Shown here in pieces: positions 1 to 6,655 of a stretch of 64,000 nt of DNA. Every line of letters begins with the position of its first letter. Within the stretch, counting starts at the first letter, position 1. The notes below the pieces were generated by a model, which saw nothing but the letters and a program-made list of their open reading frames with translations, did not search any database and was not told the origin of the DNA. The DNA comes from Oscillospiraceae bacterium. GTDB lineage: Bacteria; Bacillota_A; Clostridia; Oscillospirales; Oscillospiraceae. The stretch covers positions 4,907-68,906 of the forward strand of contig JAFUCD010000010.1 of assembly GCA_017459865.1 (NCBI GenBank), given 5' to 3'. The translations under genes and the position numbers were made by a program.

Positions 1-386
1 GTCATATCGCTCTCCTCGCAGCAGGTGATCAGAGCGCATTCCTTGCCCGCGATGTCCTTGCCGCCGACAACGAATGCAAACAGCTTGTCGATCACGCTCT
101 TGATCTGTGCGGGGATGGAGTACCAATAGACCGGCATGGAGAAGACGATGGCATCCGCCTCCAGAATGTACGGCGCCATTTTATTGAAATCATCGTCAAA
201 GGAACATGCTTTTCCGGTCTTGAAGCAGGTCTCACAGTCATGGCAGAAGCCAATGTTCATAAACGAGGTATCAAACCGCGTTACCGTATGTCCCTTTGCC
301 TCTGCGGCCTTGACGAACGAATCAGTCATGGCAAAGCTGTTTCCCTGTTTGCGGGGACTGCCTGTGATCACGACGATCTTCTTCAT
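1..386 (-). CDS. Flavodoxin-like NADPH-dependent FMN reductase (partial)
   Basis: Incomplete gene cut by the left edge; the first 128 residues are visible. It begins MKKIVVITGSPRKQGNS, and GSPRxxGNS is the FMN phosphate-binding loop of the NADPH-dependent FMN reductase/iron-sulfur flavoprotein family (normally about 180-200 aa). A cysteine cluster (CHDCETC, then a further Cys) follows the loop, as in iron-sulfur flavoproteins. A later segment beginning MPVYWYSIPAQIKSVIDK matches the flavin-contacting region. The start at 386 is chosen because GGGAGGA lies 8 nt upstream. It is the last visible gene of a minus-strand redox operon and starts 15 nt after its neighbour ends. The role is likely flavin-dependent reduction of quinone-like or electrophilic compounds; the substrate is unknown. 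Confidence 0.85.
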   Translation of the reverse strand, partial: MKKIVVITGSPRKQGNSFAMTDSFVKAAEAKGHTVTRFDTSFMNIGFCHDCETCFKTGKACSFDDDFNKMAPYILEADAIVFSMPVYWYSIPAQIKSVIDKLFAFVVGGKDIAGKECALITCCEESDM

Positions 387-401
387 TTCAGATTCCTCCC
401 G

Positions 402-950
402 TTATCGAATGGAGCGGCCCAGCTCATAGGCCTGCTGCAGCTCCGGCTTTCCCTGGATGTCTCCCGGCTGGGTCACCCAGCCGCAGAGCACCTTGCCGAG
501 GCTCTTCCAGCCGATGTGTTTTTCCAGATGGTCGTACCAATGCTCGCTCTCTTCAAAGCCCGCACCCTCGGCCGCCATGATCAGAACGCTTTCCTTCACG
601 GGATTGCGGTAGTTGGGATCACACTCCGCCGCGGCGAAGAGCCGGTCAAAGGCGGTCTTGAGTTGGCCGGAGATGAACCAGTAGAACAGCGGCGAGGCCA
701 GCACCACGACGTCCGCCTCCCGGTACACAGGATAGATCTGCGCCATTTCGTCCTTCTGGACGCAGGGACATTCGGCGTCCTTGCCGCCGTGCCAGCAGCC
801 GAGGCAGCCGTGGATCTTCATGCTGTTGAGATGAAATTCCGTGACGGTGTTTCCGGCTTCCTCCGCGCCGCGCTTGAATTCTGCGGTCAGGGCAGAGGTG
901 TTCCCGTTTTTGCGGGGACTGCCGTTGAGAATGATGATTTTCTTAGCCAT
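402..950 (-). CDS. Flavodoxin-like NADPH-dependent FMN reductase
   Basis: This 182-aa flavodoxin-fold reductase is a paralogue of the preceding partial gene. The N-terminus MAKKIIILNGSPRKNGNTS carries the flavin phosphate loop. The segment CLGCWHGGKDAECPC is the Cys-rich stretch seen in multimeric flavodoxin/iron-sulfur flavoproteins, and SPLFYWFISGQLKTAFDR is the flavin-side motif. A longer in-frame start at 1016 exists, but AAGGAG sits just upstream of the ATG at 950 and the family begins at this methionine, so 950 is preferred. It is third in the minus operon after the nitroreductase, with 17 nt between them. Function is inferred as NAD(P)H-linked flavin reduction; the natural substrate cannot be read from sequence. 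Confidence 0.88.
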   Translation of the reverse strand: MAKKIIILNGSPRKNGNTSALTAEFKRGAEEAGNTVTEFHLNSMKIHGCLGCWHGGKDAECPCVQKDEMAQIYPVYREADVVVLASPLFYWFISGQLKTAFDRLFAAAECDPNYRNPVKESVLIMAAEGAGFEESEHWYDHLEKHIGWKSLGKVLCGWVTQPGDIQGKPELQQAYELGRSIR

Positions 951-967
951 AGAGGGAATCTCCTTTT

Positions 968-1486
968 TTACAATATTGCGCTGATCTCTTCGATCGGCTT
1001 GTAAACGTCGTGCCACGGGGCATAGGGGACCGCGTCTTCCGAGGCGTAGCCCACCGGCAGCAGGCAGATCGGCTTCATATAATGCGGCAGATCAAAGGCC
1101 TTTGCCACGGCATCGACATCAAAGAGCCGCACCCACACGGAGCCCAAGCCCTGCTCCCATGCCTCCAGCATCATGTGCGTGCAGACGATGCTGCAGTCCA
1201 TCTCGCCGGAGCTGTAGTCCCGCTCCGTCTGACTTTTCCAAGTCTTTCGCTCGTCGCTGCATACGAGGAACACCAGCGGCGCGCCGTAGATGCATCGGCA
1301 GACGCGGTTGATCTTCGCCATGGCCTCGTCGCTTTTCAGGACATAGATCATCTGCGGCTGGAAATTGACCGCCGTGGGCGCCAGCTGCGCCGCTTTCAGG
1401 ATCTGATCGATCTTCTCCTGCTCGACCGGGCGGGCAGAATAAGAGCGAACCGAATACCATTCTGCGGCAAGCTTCATGAAATCCAT
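968..1486 (-). CDS. Nitroreductase family protein
   Basis: A 172-aa single-domain FMN-dependent oxidoreductase of the nitroreductase superfamily. Diagnostic pieces are YSVRSYSARPVEQEKI near the N-terminus (the RSxR phosphate-contact motif), APTAVNFQPQ (flavin contact) and the C-terminal LLPVGYASED (the xxGYP-like motif). The ATG at 1486 has GGAGG about 9 nt upstream. It lies second in the HxlR-divergent operon between an NTF2-like protein and two flavodoxin-type reductases. Such groupings usually reduce nitroaromatics or quinones or detoxify electrophiles; that role is inferred from family and context. Confidence 0.88.
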   Translation of the reverse strand: MDFMKLAAEWYSVRSYSARPVEQEKIDQILKAAQLAPTAVNFQPQMIYVLKSDEAMAKINRVCRCIYGAPLVFLVCSDERKTWKSQTERDYSSGEMDCSIVCTHMMLEAWEQGLGSVWVRLFDVDAVAKAFDLPHYMKPICLLPVGYASEDAVPYAPWHDVYKPIEEISAIL

Positions 1487-1504
1487 CTGCTCGCCCTCCG
1501 TTTC

Positions 1505-1870
1505 TTAATACTGGTGGAACACCTTGGCAAGGATCTTCCAGCTTCCGTCTTCCTTGATCAGGCTGTGGAAGTCGGTGAAGGCCAGACCGTGCCAGTCTTC
1601 CAGCGTCACGCGGACCGTCGCAGCGGTGCCCTCGATGGCGAGGACGTCGACTCTGGTCTTGGTCTCCGGCGCAGGGCCAAAGGCATCGACGGCGCCGTAC
1701 AGCGCCTCGATGGAGCCGTGATAATATTCGCCGTTCAGATAGCCGTACATCAGAGCGTTGTCGGTGAAGGCGGGCTTCATGATCTCGCTCTTGCCCTCCT
1801 TGCAGGCGTCCGTGTACTTGGCGACCGTCGCCAGAACTGCTTCATAATCTGCAACCTTGATCTTTTCCAT
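1505..1870 (-). CDS. NTF2-like (SnoaL/lumazine-binding type) small protein
   Basis: A 121-aa protein that reads as a cone-shaped alpha+beta NTF2-like domain: a helical N-terminus (VADYEAVLATVAKYTDACK), then DNALMYGYLNGEYYHGS and repeated beta segments ending WKILAKVFHQY. Members bind small ligands or act as isomerases or hydratases; no catalytic residue is certain. The start at 1870 is chosen over an upstream in-frame ATG at 1924 because AAAGGAGA precedes it and the extra residues are not family-like. It is the first gene of the minus operon, transcribed from the promoter at 1932-1959 and divergent from the HxlR regulator. Confidence 0.75.
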   Translation of the reverse strand: MEKIKVADYEAVLATVAKYTDACKEGKSEIMKPAFTDNALMYGYLNGEYYHGSIEALYGAVDAFGPAPETKTRVDVLAIEGTAATVRVTLEDWHGLAFTDFHSLIKEDGSWKILAKVFHQY

Positions 1871-1931
1871 GATAGGTTCTCCTTTTTCAATGTTGAATTT
1901 GTGATTGACTTTTTCGCCTTTCATGCCTATA

Positions 1932-1959
1932 ATTATAGACGATACAAACGAAAAAGCAA
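1932..1959 (-). promoter_or_regulatory. Sigma-A promoter for the redox operon
   Basis: On the minus strand, -35 TTGCTT (1954-1959) and -10 TATAAT (1932-1937) are separated by 16 bp. A 12-bp perfect palindrome (1927-1938) overlaps the -10 and the expected start point. This places the transcription start about 50 nt before the NTF2-like gene. Confidence 0.6.
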
Positions 1960-1979
1960 GAACGCACTTTTTTGTGACA

Positions 1980-1999
1980 TACTATCAAAAAGCATAGTA
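1980..1999. promoter_or_regulatory. Putative HxlR operator (inverted repeat)
   Basis: TACTAT (1980-1985) and ATAGTA (1994-1999) form perfect 6-bp arms with an 8-nt spacer, directly in front of the hxlR ribosome binding site and about 20 bp from the divergent -35. HxlR regulators commonly bind such short dyads in the divergent intergenic region; binding here is inferred. Confidence 0.45.
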
Positions 2000-2013
2000 A
2001 GGAGGAATTCTCC

Positions 2014-2361
2014 ATGAATATCGAGAAGATCAAGACCTACAACTGTCCCGTGGAGGCTGCGATGGATGTGGTCGGCGGGAAATACAAGGCTCAGATCGTC
2101 TATGAGCTGATCGACGGCACCAAACGCTACAATGAGATCCAAAAGGCGATCCCGCAGGCCACGCCCCGGATGCTTTCTAAGCAGCTGAAGGAGCTGGAGG
2201 AAGACGGTGTGCTCCACCGGGAGCTGTATCCCGTCGTGCCGCCCCGGACAGAGTATTCGCTGACGGAGTTCGGCAGTACCCTGGTGCCCATCGTGGATGC
2301 GCTCTGCAAATGGGGCGAACACTATTTCGAACTCGCCGGACTGCCCGTACCGAGAGACTAA
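2014..2361 (+). CDS. HxlR family winged-helix regulator
   Basis: A 115-aa HxlR-type regulator covering the full single domain. It has Cys at the start (TYNCPVEAAMDVVGGKYK), the HTH segment IPQATPRMLSKQLKELEEDG and the wing HRELYPVVPPRTEYSLTE. The near-N-terminal Cys13 is the residue used by redox- or electrophile-sensing members such as HypR and YodB. AAGGAGGA lies 7-8 nt before the ATG. It is divergent from the nitroreductase/flavodoxin operon, so it most likely controls that operon in response to electrophilic or quinone-like compounds; the effector is inferred. Confidence 0.9.
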   Translation: MNIEKIKTYNCPVEAAMDVVGGKYKAQIVYELIDGTKRYNEIQKAIPQATPRMLSKQLKELEEDGVLHRELYPVVPPRTEYSLTEFGSTLVPIVDALCKWGEHYFELAGLPVPRD

Positions 2362-2432
2362 AACAGTTGCTGCGTCATTTCTTCACATCCTGACTCCCGC
2401 GCTGCAGGAAGGAGAAGCAGCTGTCAATAAAC

Positions 2433-2484
2433 GCACGAAGACCGGAATCTGATCCTGTACAGGACCTGATTCCGGTCTTCGTGC
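2433..2484. terminator. Long hairpin between hxlR and the DUF2318 gene
   Basis: Arms 2433-2449 and 2468-2484 are perfectly complementary over 17 bp, and the loop contains a second 6+6 palindrome (2453-2464). There is no T-tract on either side. Its position between convergent genes suggests a bidirectional terminator or mRNA end-protecting hairpin. Confidence 0.55.
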
Positions 2485-2564
2485 ATACACGTAGGCGCAT
2501 ATCCGCGCGTTCTATTTGAATGCGAAAATTCTGAAAGGTATTTTACCGTTCGAGCCTGAAATCC

Positions 2565-3056
2565 TTATCCCTTCCAATTGGAAAAAGCGGACTTTGCCGC
2601 AAGCAGCGTTTCGTAAGGGATCTGAACCGAATCTTCGGTGTCTGTACGCTGTGCCTCGGTGATCGGCCAGGGGTTGCAGCCGCCGCTGCCCTCCAAGCCG
2701 ACCTCGTCGGCGGTGAAGCGAAAGCCGCAGTTTTGGCAGACCAGCTCCGTCCCGTCCGCCTCATAATAGCCGCGCCCGGAGTCGTAGCAGGATTGGCAGG
2801 TGTTCATCGCGGTGCGGATCTCACCCGTGTCGGTACGGATCGCGAGGACCTCCATTTCGGTGCCGTCGATCGTGACGGGATAAAACGACGCGACCTCCGT
2901 GATCTCTGCTTTGGGGATCGTCAGACTTTGTCTTTCCGAGACTGCATTCTCCGTCCCGGACGGCCGCAGCAGCACGAACAACGCTGCCAGCAGCACGACC
3001 GCCGCCGCGACGGGCAGCAGCCACGAGCGTTTCTTTTTGCTTTCTGATTTTGCCAT
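2565..3056 (-). CDS. DUF2318 Fe-S/metal-binding membrane-anchored protein
   Basis: A 163-aa protein with a short basic N-terminus and one membrane anchor (about residues 11-30), then an extracytoplasmic DUF2318-type domain. The family signature is visible: CxxC at 87/90, CxxC at 107/110 and GGCNPWPI with Cys127. DUF2318 proteins are annotated as predicted metal- or Fe-S-binding and often accompany heavy-metal membrane proteins. It is the last gene of the minus operon, 9 nt after the HMA-TauE-cupredoxin protein, which suggests a joint role in extracytoplasmic metal (copper or iron) handling. No experimental role is known to me. Confidence 0.85.
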   Translation of the reverse strand: MAKSESKKKRSWLLPVAAAVVLLAALFVLLRPSGTENAVSERQSLTIPKAEITEVASFYPVTIDGTEMEVLAIRTDTGEIRTAMNTCQSCYDSGRGYYEADGTELVCQNCGFRFTADEVGLEGSGGCNPWPITEAQRTDTEDSVQIPYETLLAAKSAFSNWKG

Positions 3057-3065
3057 GGGAACCTC

Positions 3066-4457
3066 CTATTCCGTGACCGTGATGCTTCCGCGGATCATAC
3101 CCATCCAGCAGCTGTATGGGATGGTACCGGCTTGCGTCGGCGTAAACTCCAGTACGTTCTCACCCGGAACGAAGCTCAGCTCCAGACCGAGCGGCTGGAT
3201 CATCATTTTATTATTGCAGCCGTTGATCATTTCCTCGTCCGCGTAGATCGTCCAGCGGACCGGAACGCCGGCCTGAACGGTGATGTCCGGATATTGCCCC
3301 GGCTTAAGCGTGCTCGTGACGATCTGCACGCCGTTCTCTATGCGGACCGTGGTCGCGGGCTGTTTTGACGGCAGGGAGCCCGCGGTCAGCACCACGGCGA
3401 CCACCGCGGAGGCGACAGCGGTGACGCTGAAAACTGCACGCAGACGTTCATCGGAGATCAGGCTGACCAAGCCCAAGGCGGCAAGACCCAGCAGGATGAT
3501 CCACAGCTGCCGAACGCTGAACATGCCCGAGAGCGCCGCGCCTTGCGAGAGCATCGCGATGCCGAATACCGCGACCAGCACCGCGCCGACGAGATTGACC
3601 GCGCGGGTGAAGCGTCTGCCCAGCACGGCGACGATCCCGCCGAGCCCCAGCATCAGCGGCACGGTGCCGAGACTGAAAAACAGCATGCTCAGACCGCCAT
3701 GCAGCGGATCGCCGGAGCCCAGAGCCGCCAGCTGCATCGCCTGCAGCGGCCCGCAGGGCATCAGCCCGTTCAGCAGCCCGATCACGAGTGGGCGCCGTCC
3801 CAGTCGCGGCAGCCCCGGCAGCGTCAGACGCACCTTCCGCAGCGCGGGGATGAGACCCAGCAGATTCACACCGGCAAGCAGCATCAGCGCTCCCGCCGCG
3901 AGCTTCACGATCCCCTGCAGCAGCGGAGAGGCTGCCTGACCGCCGCCCGCCAGCATGCCGACGAGACCGAGCACCGCGCCGATCACCGTATAGGAGATCA
4001 CGCGTCCCGTATTATATAGCAGACCGGACCAGCGTCCCTTTCCGGGCAGGCTCTGCGAGATCCCGATCCCGCCGCACATGGCGGCGCAGTGAACGGAGGT
4101 CAAAAGGCCTGTCAGGAAAAACAGCCCATAGCTCATGCCGTTTTCGCCCAGCTGACGCGGCACAAGACGATTCAGCAGACCGAGGCGCTCAAAGATGATT
4201 GCGAGCCCCAGCAGAATGATCCACAGGCTGACGATGCGCGTGATGTTCGACCGTGTGTCCGCGAGCGTATACCCGAGTGATTCCACCACGGAGCCGATCT
4301 CCGAAAGCTCCGGACTGCCGTCGCATTCCAGATCGACCGTTCCGGCGGAATAATCCGCATGGACGCTTCGCACCCGATCCAACTTCATGAGCGCGGTCTC
4401 GATCCGCTTTTCGCAGTTGGGGCAGTACATCCCCTGGATCCTAAGTTGCTTCTTCAT
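3066..4457 (-). CDS. HMA-TauE/SafE-like membrane protein with C-terminal cupredoxin domain
   Basis: A 463-aa three-part protein. Residues 1-67 are a heavy-metal-associated domain with MYCPNC (CxxC). About 75-345 form a multi-pass membrane domain of the sulfite-exporter/UreH (SafE-like) type, with the SVHCAAMCGG motif in the first core helix. About 370-463 is an extracytoplasmic cupredoxin-like domain ending in a Cys/Met-containing segment (YSCWMGM) typical of copper ligands. Similar fusions occur in copper and cytochrome-biogenesis contexts. The first 17 nt overlap the end of the TtcA-like gene, so translation is coupled. Copper delivery or export is the likely job; direction and metal are inferred. 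Confidence 0.85.
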   Translation of the reverse strand: MKKQLRIQGMYCPNCEKRIETALMKLDRVRSVHADYSAGTVDLECDGSPELSEIGSVVESLGYTLADTRSNITRIVSLWIILLGLAIIFERLGLLNRLVPRQLGENGMSYGLFFLTGLLTSVHCAAMCGGIGISQSLPGKGRWSGLLYNTGRVISYTVIGAVLGLVGMLAGGGQAASPLLQGIVKLAAGALMLLAGVNLLGLIPALRKVRLTLPGLPRLGRRPLVIGLLNGLMPCGPLQAMQLAALGSGDPLHGGLSMLFFSLGTVPLMLGLGGIVAVLGRRFTRAVNLVGAVLVAVFGIAMLSQGAALSGMFSVRQLWIILLGLAALGLVSLISDERLRAVFSVTAVASAVVAVVLTAGSLPSKQPATTVRIENGVQIVTSTLKPGQYPDITVQAGVPVRWTIYADEEMINGCNNKMMIQPLGLELSFVPGENVLEFTPTQAGTIPYSCWMGMIRGSITVTE

Positions 4458-5304
4458 GTTCCTCCTGATCGAACTTTTCCAGAAAGCTGTGCTTCTCTCC
4501 GCCGGATTTAAAGCCCGGGAAGGTGTCGATGTGGACTGCGTGCAGGGCGTTGAACATACTCGTTTCGATGTCGGGGTTGGTCTTCTTCAGATTTCGGATC
4601 AGGATCTTCATTTCCTTGCGCTTGCTGCCGCCGCTGTCGTCATCCGGCAGCGAGCAATTCTCCGTAAACCGGCAGGCGCATTGGATGAAGTCCAGATCGT
4701 TGTATCGCTTCCAGGCGAGAATATCCTCCTCGCGGACGCCATAGAGCGGACGGATCAGCGTCATACCTTCAAAGTTGCTGCTGTGCAGCTTCGGCGCCAT
4801 CGACTGCAGCTGAGAGCCATAGAACATGCTCATCAGCACGGTTTCGATCACGTCGTTCAAATGGTGCCCCAGCGCGATCTTGCTGCAACCCAGCTCCTTG
4901 GCCTTGCTGTAAAGATAGCCCCGGCGCATCCTCGCGCAGAGATAGCAGGGCGACCCGCCCACGCTTGCAGTCACGTCGAAAATGTCCGTGTCGAAGATCT
5001 GGACCGGGATGTGCAGCAGGGCCGCGTTTTCCTCGACCTTTTTGCGATTGTATGCGTTGTAGCCCGGATCCATCACGAGAAATACCAGCTCAAACGGCAC
5101 GTCGCTGTGTCGCTGCAGCATCTGCATCAGCTTGGCGCACAAAAAAGAATCCTTCCCGCCGGAGATGCAGACGGCGATCCGATCTCCTTCCGCGATCAAT
5201 TCGTACTGCTTGATCGCGTTGACAAAAGGCCGCCAGATCGTTTTGCGGTATTTTTTCTGGATGCTTTGCTCGATGCGCTGATAGGGTTCCAATTCTCTGC
5301 TCAA
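4441..5304 (-). CDS. TtcA-like PP-loop tRNA thiolation enzyme
   Basis: A 287-aa ATP-pyrophosphatase of the TtcA/TtuA group. The PP-loop SGGKDS is at 48-53, paired cysteines CYLC at 120/123 and CAC at 209/211 match Fe-S cluster ligand positions, and GHHLNDVIET is the conserved adenylation motif. TtcA makes 2-thiocytidine in tRNA using sulfur delivered by rhodanese or TusA-type carriers; the gene directly upstream encodes exactly such carriers in one polypeptide. It overlaps the downstream membrane protein by 17 nt. The tRNA substrate is inferred, since paralogues in Clostridia may thiolate other molecules. Confidence 0.82.
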   Translation of the reverse strand: MSRELEPYQRIEQSIQKKYRKTIWRPFVNAIKQYELIAEGDRIAVCISGGKDSFLCAKLMQMLQRHSDVPFELVFLVMDPGYNAYNRKKVEENAALLHIPVQIFDTDIFDVTASVGGSPCYLCARMRRGYLYSKAKELGCSKIALGHHLNDVIETVLMSMFYGSQLQSMAPKLHSSNFEGMTLIRPLYGVREEDILAWKRYNDLDFIQCACRFTENCSLPDDDSGGSKRKEMKILIRNLKKTNPDIETSMFNALHAVHIDTFPGFKSGGEKHSFLEKFDQEEHEEAT

Positions 5305-5330
5305 GGCTTCATGCCATCCTTTCTGCTTTT

Positions 5331-6353
5331 TTAGATAAAGAGGCTCATGTCGGACTGCTCGCCCGAGCCGAGGAAGGTGGCTACGCCGCCGAGCTCCACA
5401 CCGTCGATCAGCTCCTCCTGACGGATGCCCATAATGTCCATGGACATCTGGCAGGCGACAAGACGCACGCCGTGCGCCCGTGCGCTGTCCATCAGCTCCT
5501 CTAAGGAGCTCACGCCCTTGCTCTTCATGATGTAGCGGATCATCTTCGCGCCCAGTCCGCCCATGTTCATGCGGCTGAGTCCGAGCTTCTTTGAGCCCCG
5601 GGGCATCATGAAGCCGAACATGCGCTCGATGAAAGTCTTCACAACCGAGACCCGCTTCGGACGGCGCAGGATGTTCAGACCCCAGAAGGTGAAGAACATG
5701 GTGACCTTGCGCCCCATGGCGGCGGCGCCGTTTGCCATGATGAAGGCGGCAATGGTCTTGTCCAGATCACCGGAGAAGACCACAAAGGTCTTGTCATTCT
5801 GCGCGGCGGCGACCGGCTGCACGGCAGGCGGCGCCTTTTCCACAAGCGCCTCTATGACGTCGGGCTTTACCTCCAGCTTCAGGAGCTTGTTTCCCGTTCG
5901 ATCACACCAGACCGCGATGTCGGAGGCAAAGGCGTCCTCCGTGGCCTCGACGAATACCTTCTGTCCGGTTTTGAGCTCTTTGAGCGTGTCCGCGACCCGG
6001 ACGATCGGCCCCGGGCATTTGAGTCCCTTGGCGTCGACCGCGACAGGGGCGAGGTTATCAATATAAGTACGCCATGCGCTCCATCCGCCGTCCACGTTGG
6101 TGACGTCCAGACCCTGCCCCAGCAGCAGCTCAGACGCCTCCAGACTCACATTGCCCTCCTGACAGAAAACGTAGATCGGTTTGCCCGCCGGCGCGAGCTC
6201 CGGCTGCTTCTCCAACTTGGAAAAGGGGATGTTGATCGCGCCGTCGATGGTGCCCAGCAGCGCCTGATCCGGCTCGCGGACGTCCAGCAGCACCGCGTCG
6301 CCGCGCTCCAAATGAAACAGATCCTCAGGCGTGATATGTTGAACGGAATTCAT
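5331..6353 (-). CDS. Rhodanese-TusA-DsrE fusion sulfurtransferase
   Basis: A 340-aa triple-domain sulfur carrier. Residues 1-100 are rhodanese with LLDVREP and active Cys64 (VFCQEGN). About 103-170 is TusA/SirA with KCPGPI and Cys113. About 187-340 is a DsrE/DsrF-like (DUF3343-related) domain with Cys301 in ACQMSMD. The three cysteines could form an internal persulfide relay. Start 6353 is chosen because AAAGGA lies about 9 nt upstream and the rhodanese domain begins there; a longer reading frame adds unrelated residues. It is first in the minus operon, driven from the bidirectional promoter at 6391-6440, and is the probable sulfur donor for the TtcA-like enzyme that follows. Confidence 0.9.
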   Translation of the reverse strand: MNSVQHITPEDLFHLERGDAVLLDVREPDQALLGTIDGAINIPFSKLEKQPELAPAGKPIYVFCQEGNVSLEASELLLGQGLDVTNVDGGWSAWRTYIDNLAPVAVDAKGLKCPGPIVRVADTLKELKTGQKVFVEATEDAFASDIAVWCDRTGNKLLKLEVKPDVIEALVEKAPPAVQPVAAAQNDKTFVVFSGDLDKTIAAFIMANGAAAMGRKVTMFFTFWGLNILRRPKRVSVVKTFIERMFGFMMPRGSKKLGLSRMNMGGLGAKMIRYIMKSKGVSSLEELMDSARAHGVRLVACQMSMDIMGIRQEELIDGVELGGVATFLGSGEQSDMSLFI

Positions 6354-6390
6354 ATTGATATCATCCTTTCCGAAAAATGACATTTTGTAC

Positions 6391-6440
6391 TTGACAAATT
6401 CTTGCAAGCGCAGTATAACAATAATAACCCATCAAGTCAA
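6391..6440. promoter_or_regulatory. Bidirectional sigma-A promoter sharing one -10 region
   Basis: Plus strand: -35 TTGACA (6391-6396), 17-bp spacer, -10 TATAAC (6414-6419). Minus strand: -35 TTGACT (6435-6440), 17-bp spacer, -10 TATACT (6412-6417). The two -10 hexamers overlap by four bases, so only one RNA polymerase can open the site at a time. Plus transcripts enter the Cys leader/AGCS/mccBA operon; minus transcripts enter the rhodanese-TusA-DsrE operon. Confidence 0.7.
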
Positions 6441-6462
6441 TAGGAAAGTTGGGAATCTAACC

Positions 6463-6579
6463 ATGAATCTCTATGGAATTCAGAACCGGGCAGTTGCGCG
6501 CATGGCCAAGGCGATGTGCGGGTGTTGCTGCGCCCATTTTGCAGTATGCTCGTGTTTCTGTGCCCATCCGATCTTGTAA
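6463..6579 (+). CDS. Cys-rich leader peptide (putative attenuator peptide)
   Basis: A 38-codon reading frame placed between a strong promoter and a terminator-like hairpin, before the AGCS symporter gene. Its second half has seven cysteines in fifteen residues, including MCGCCC and CSCFC (Cys19, 21, 22, 23, 29, 31, 33). The stop lies 21 nt before the hairpin at 6601. This is the geometry of a transcription-attenuation leader peptide, where ribosome stalling on scarce Cys-tRNA would affect folding downstream. The ribosome site is weak (AGGAAAG about 14 nt upstream), and internal ATGs at 6502 and 6514 could also start it. No homologue is recognised. It is matched by the Met/Cys-rich leader at 10228. 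Confidence 0.65.
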   Translation: MNLYGIQNRAVARMAKAMCGCCCAHFAVCSCFCAHPIL

Positions 6580-6600
6580 GCAAACGGACCGAAAAGCAAG

Positions 6601-6636
6601 CCGGGGCGCTCGGAAACGGGCGCTCCGGTCTATTTT
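6601..6636 (+). terminator. Attenuator hairpin after the Cys leader
   Basis: Arms 6601-6612 and 6617-6628 pair over 12 bp (two G-U pairs) around a GAAA tetraloop, followed by TCTATTTTGT. It lies between the leader peptide stop and the AGCS ribosome binding site. A GCGCCC at 6530-6535 within the Cys codons can pair with 6604-6609, a possible competing fold. Intrinsic terminator or attenuator function is inferred. Confidence 0.65.
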
Positions 6637-6655
6637 GTAAAGGAGTATGATCGCA

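Noticed and set aside
2433..2484. Integron attC-like site
   Set aside because: The long hairpin has no attC core sites, no integrase and no cassette array; a terminator-type hairpin between convergent genes is simpler.
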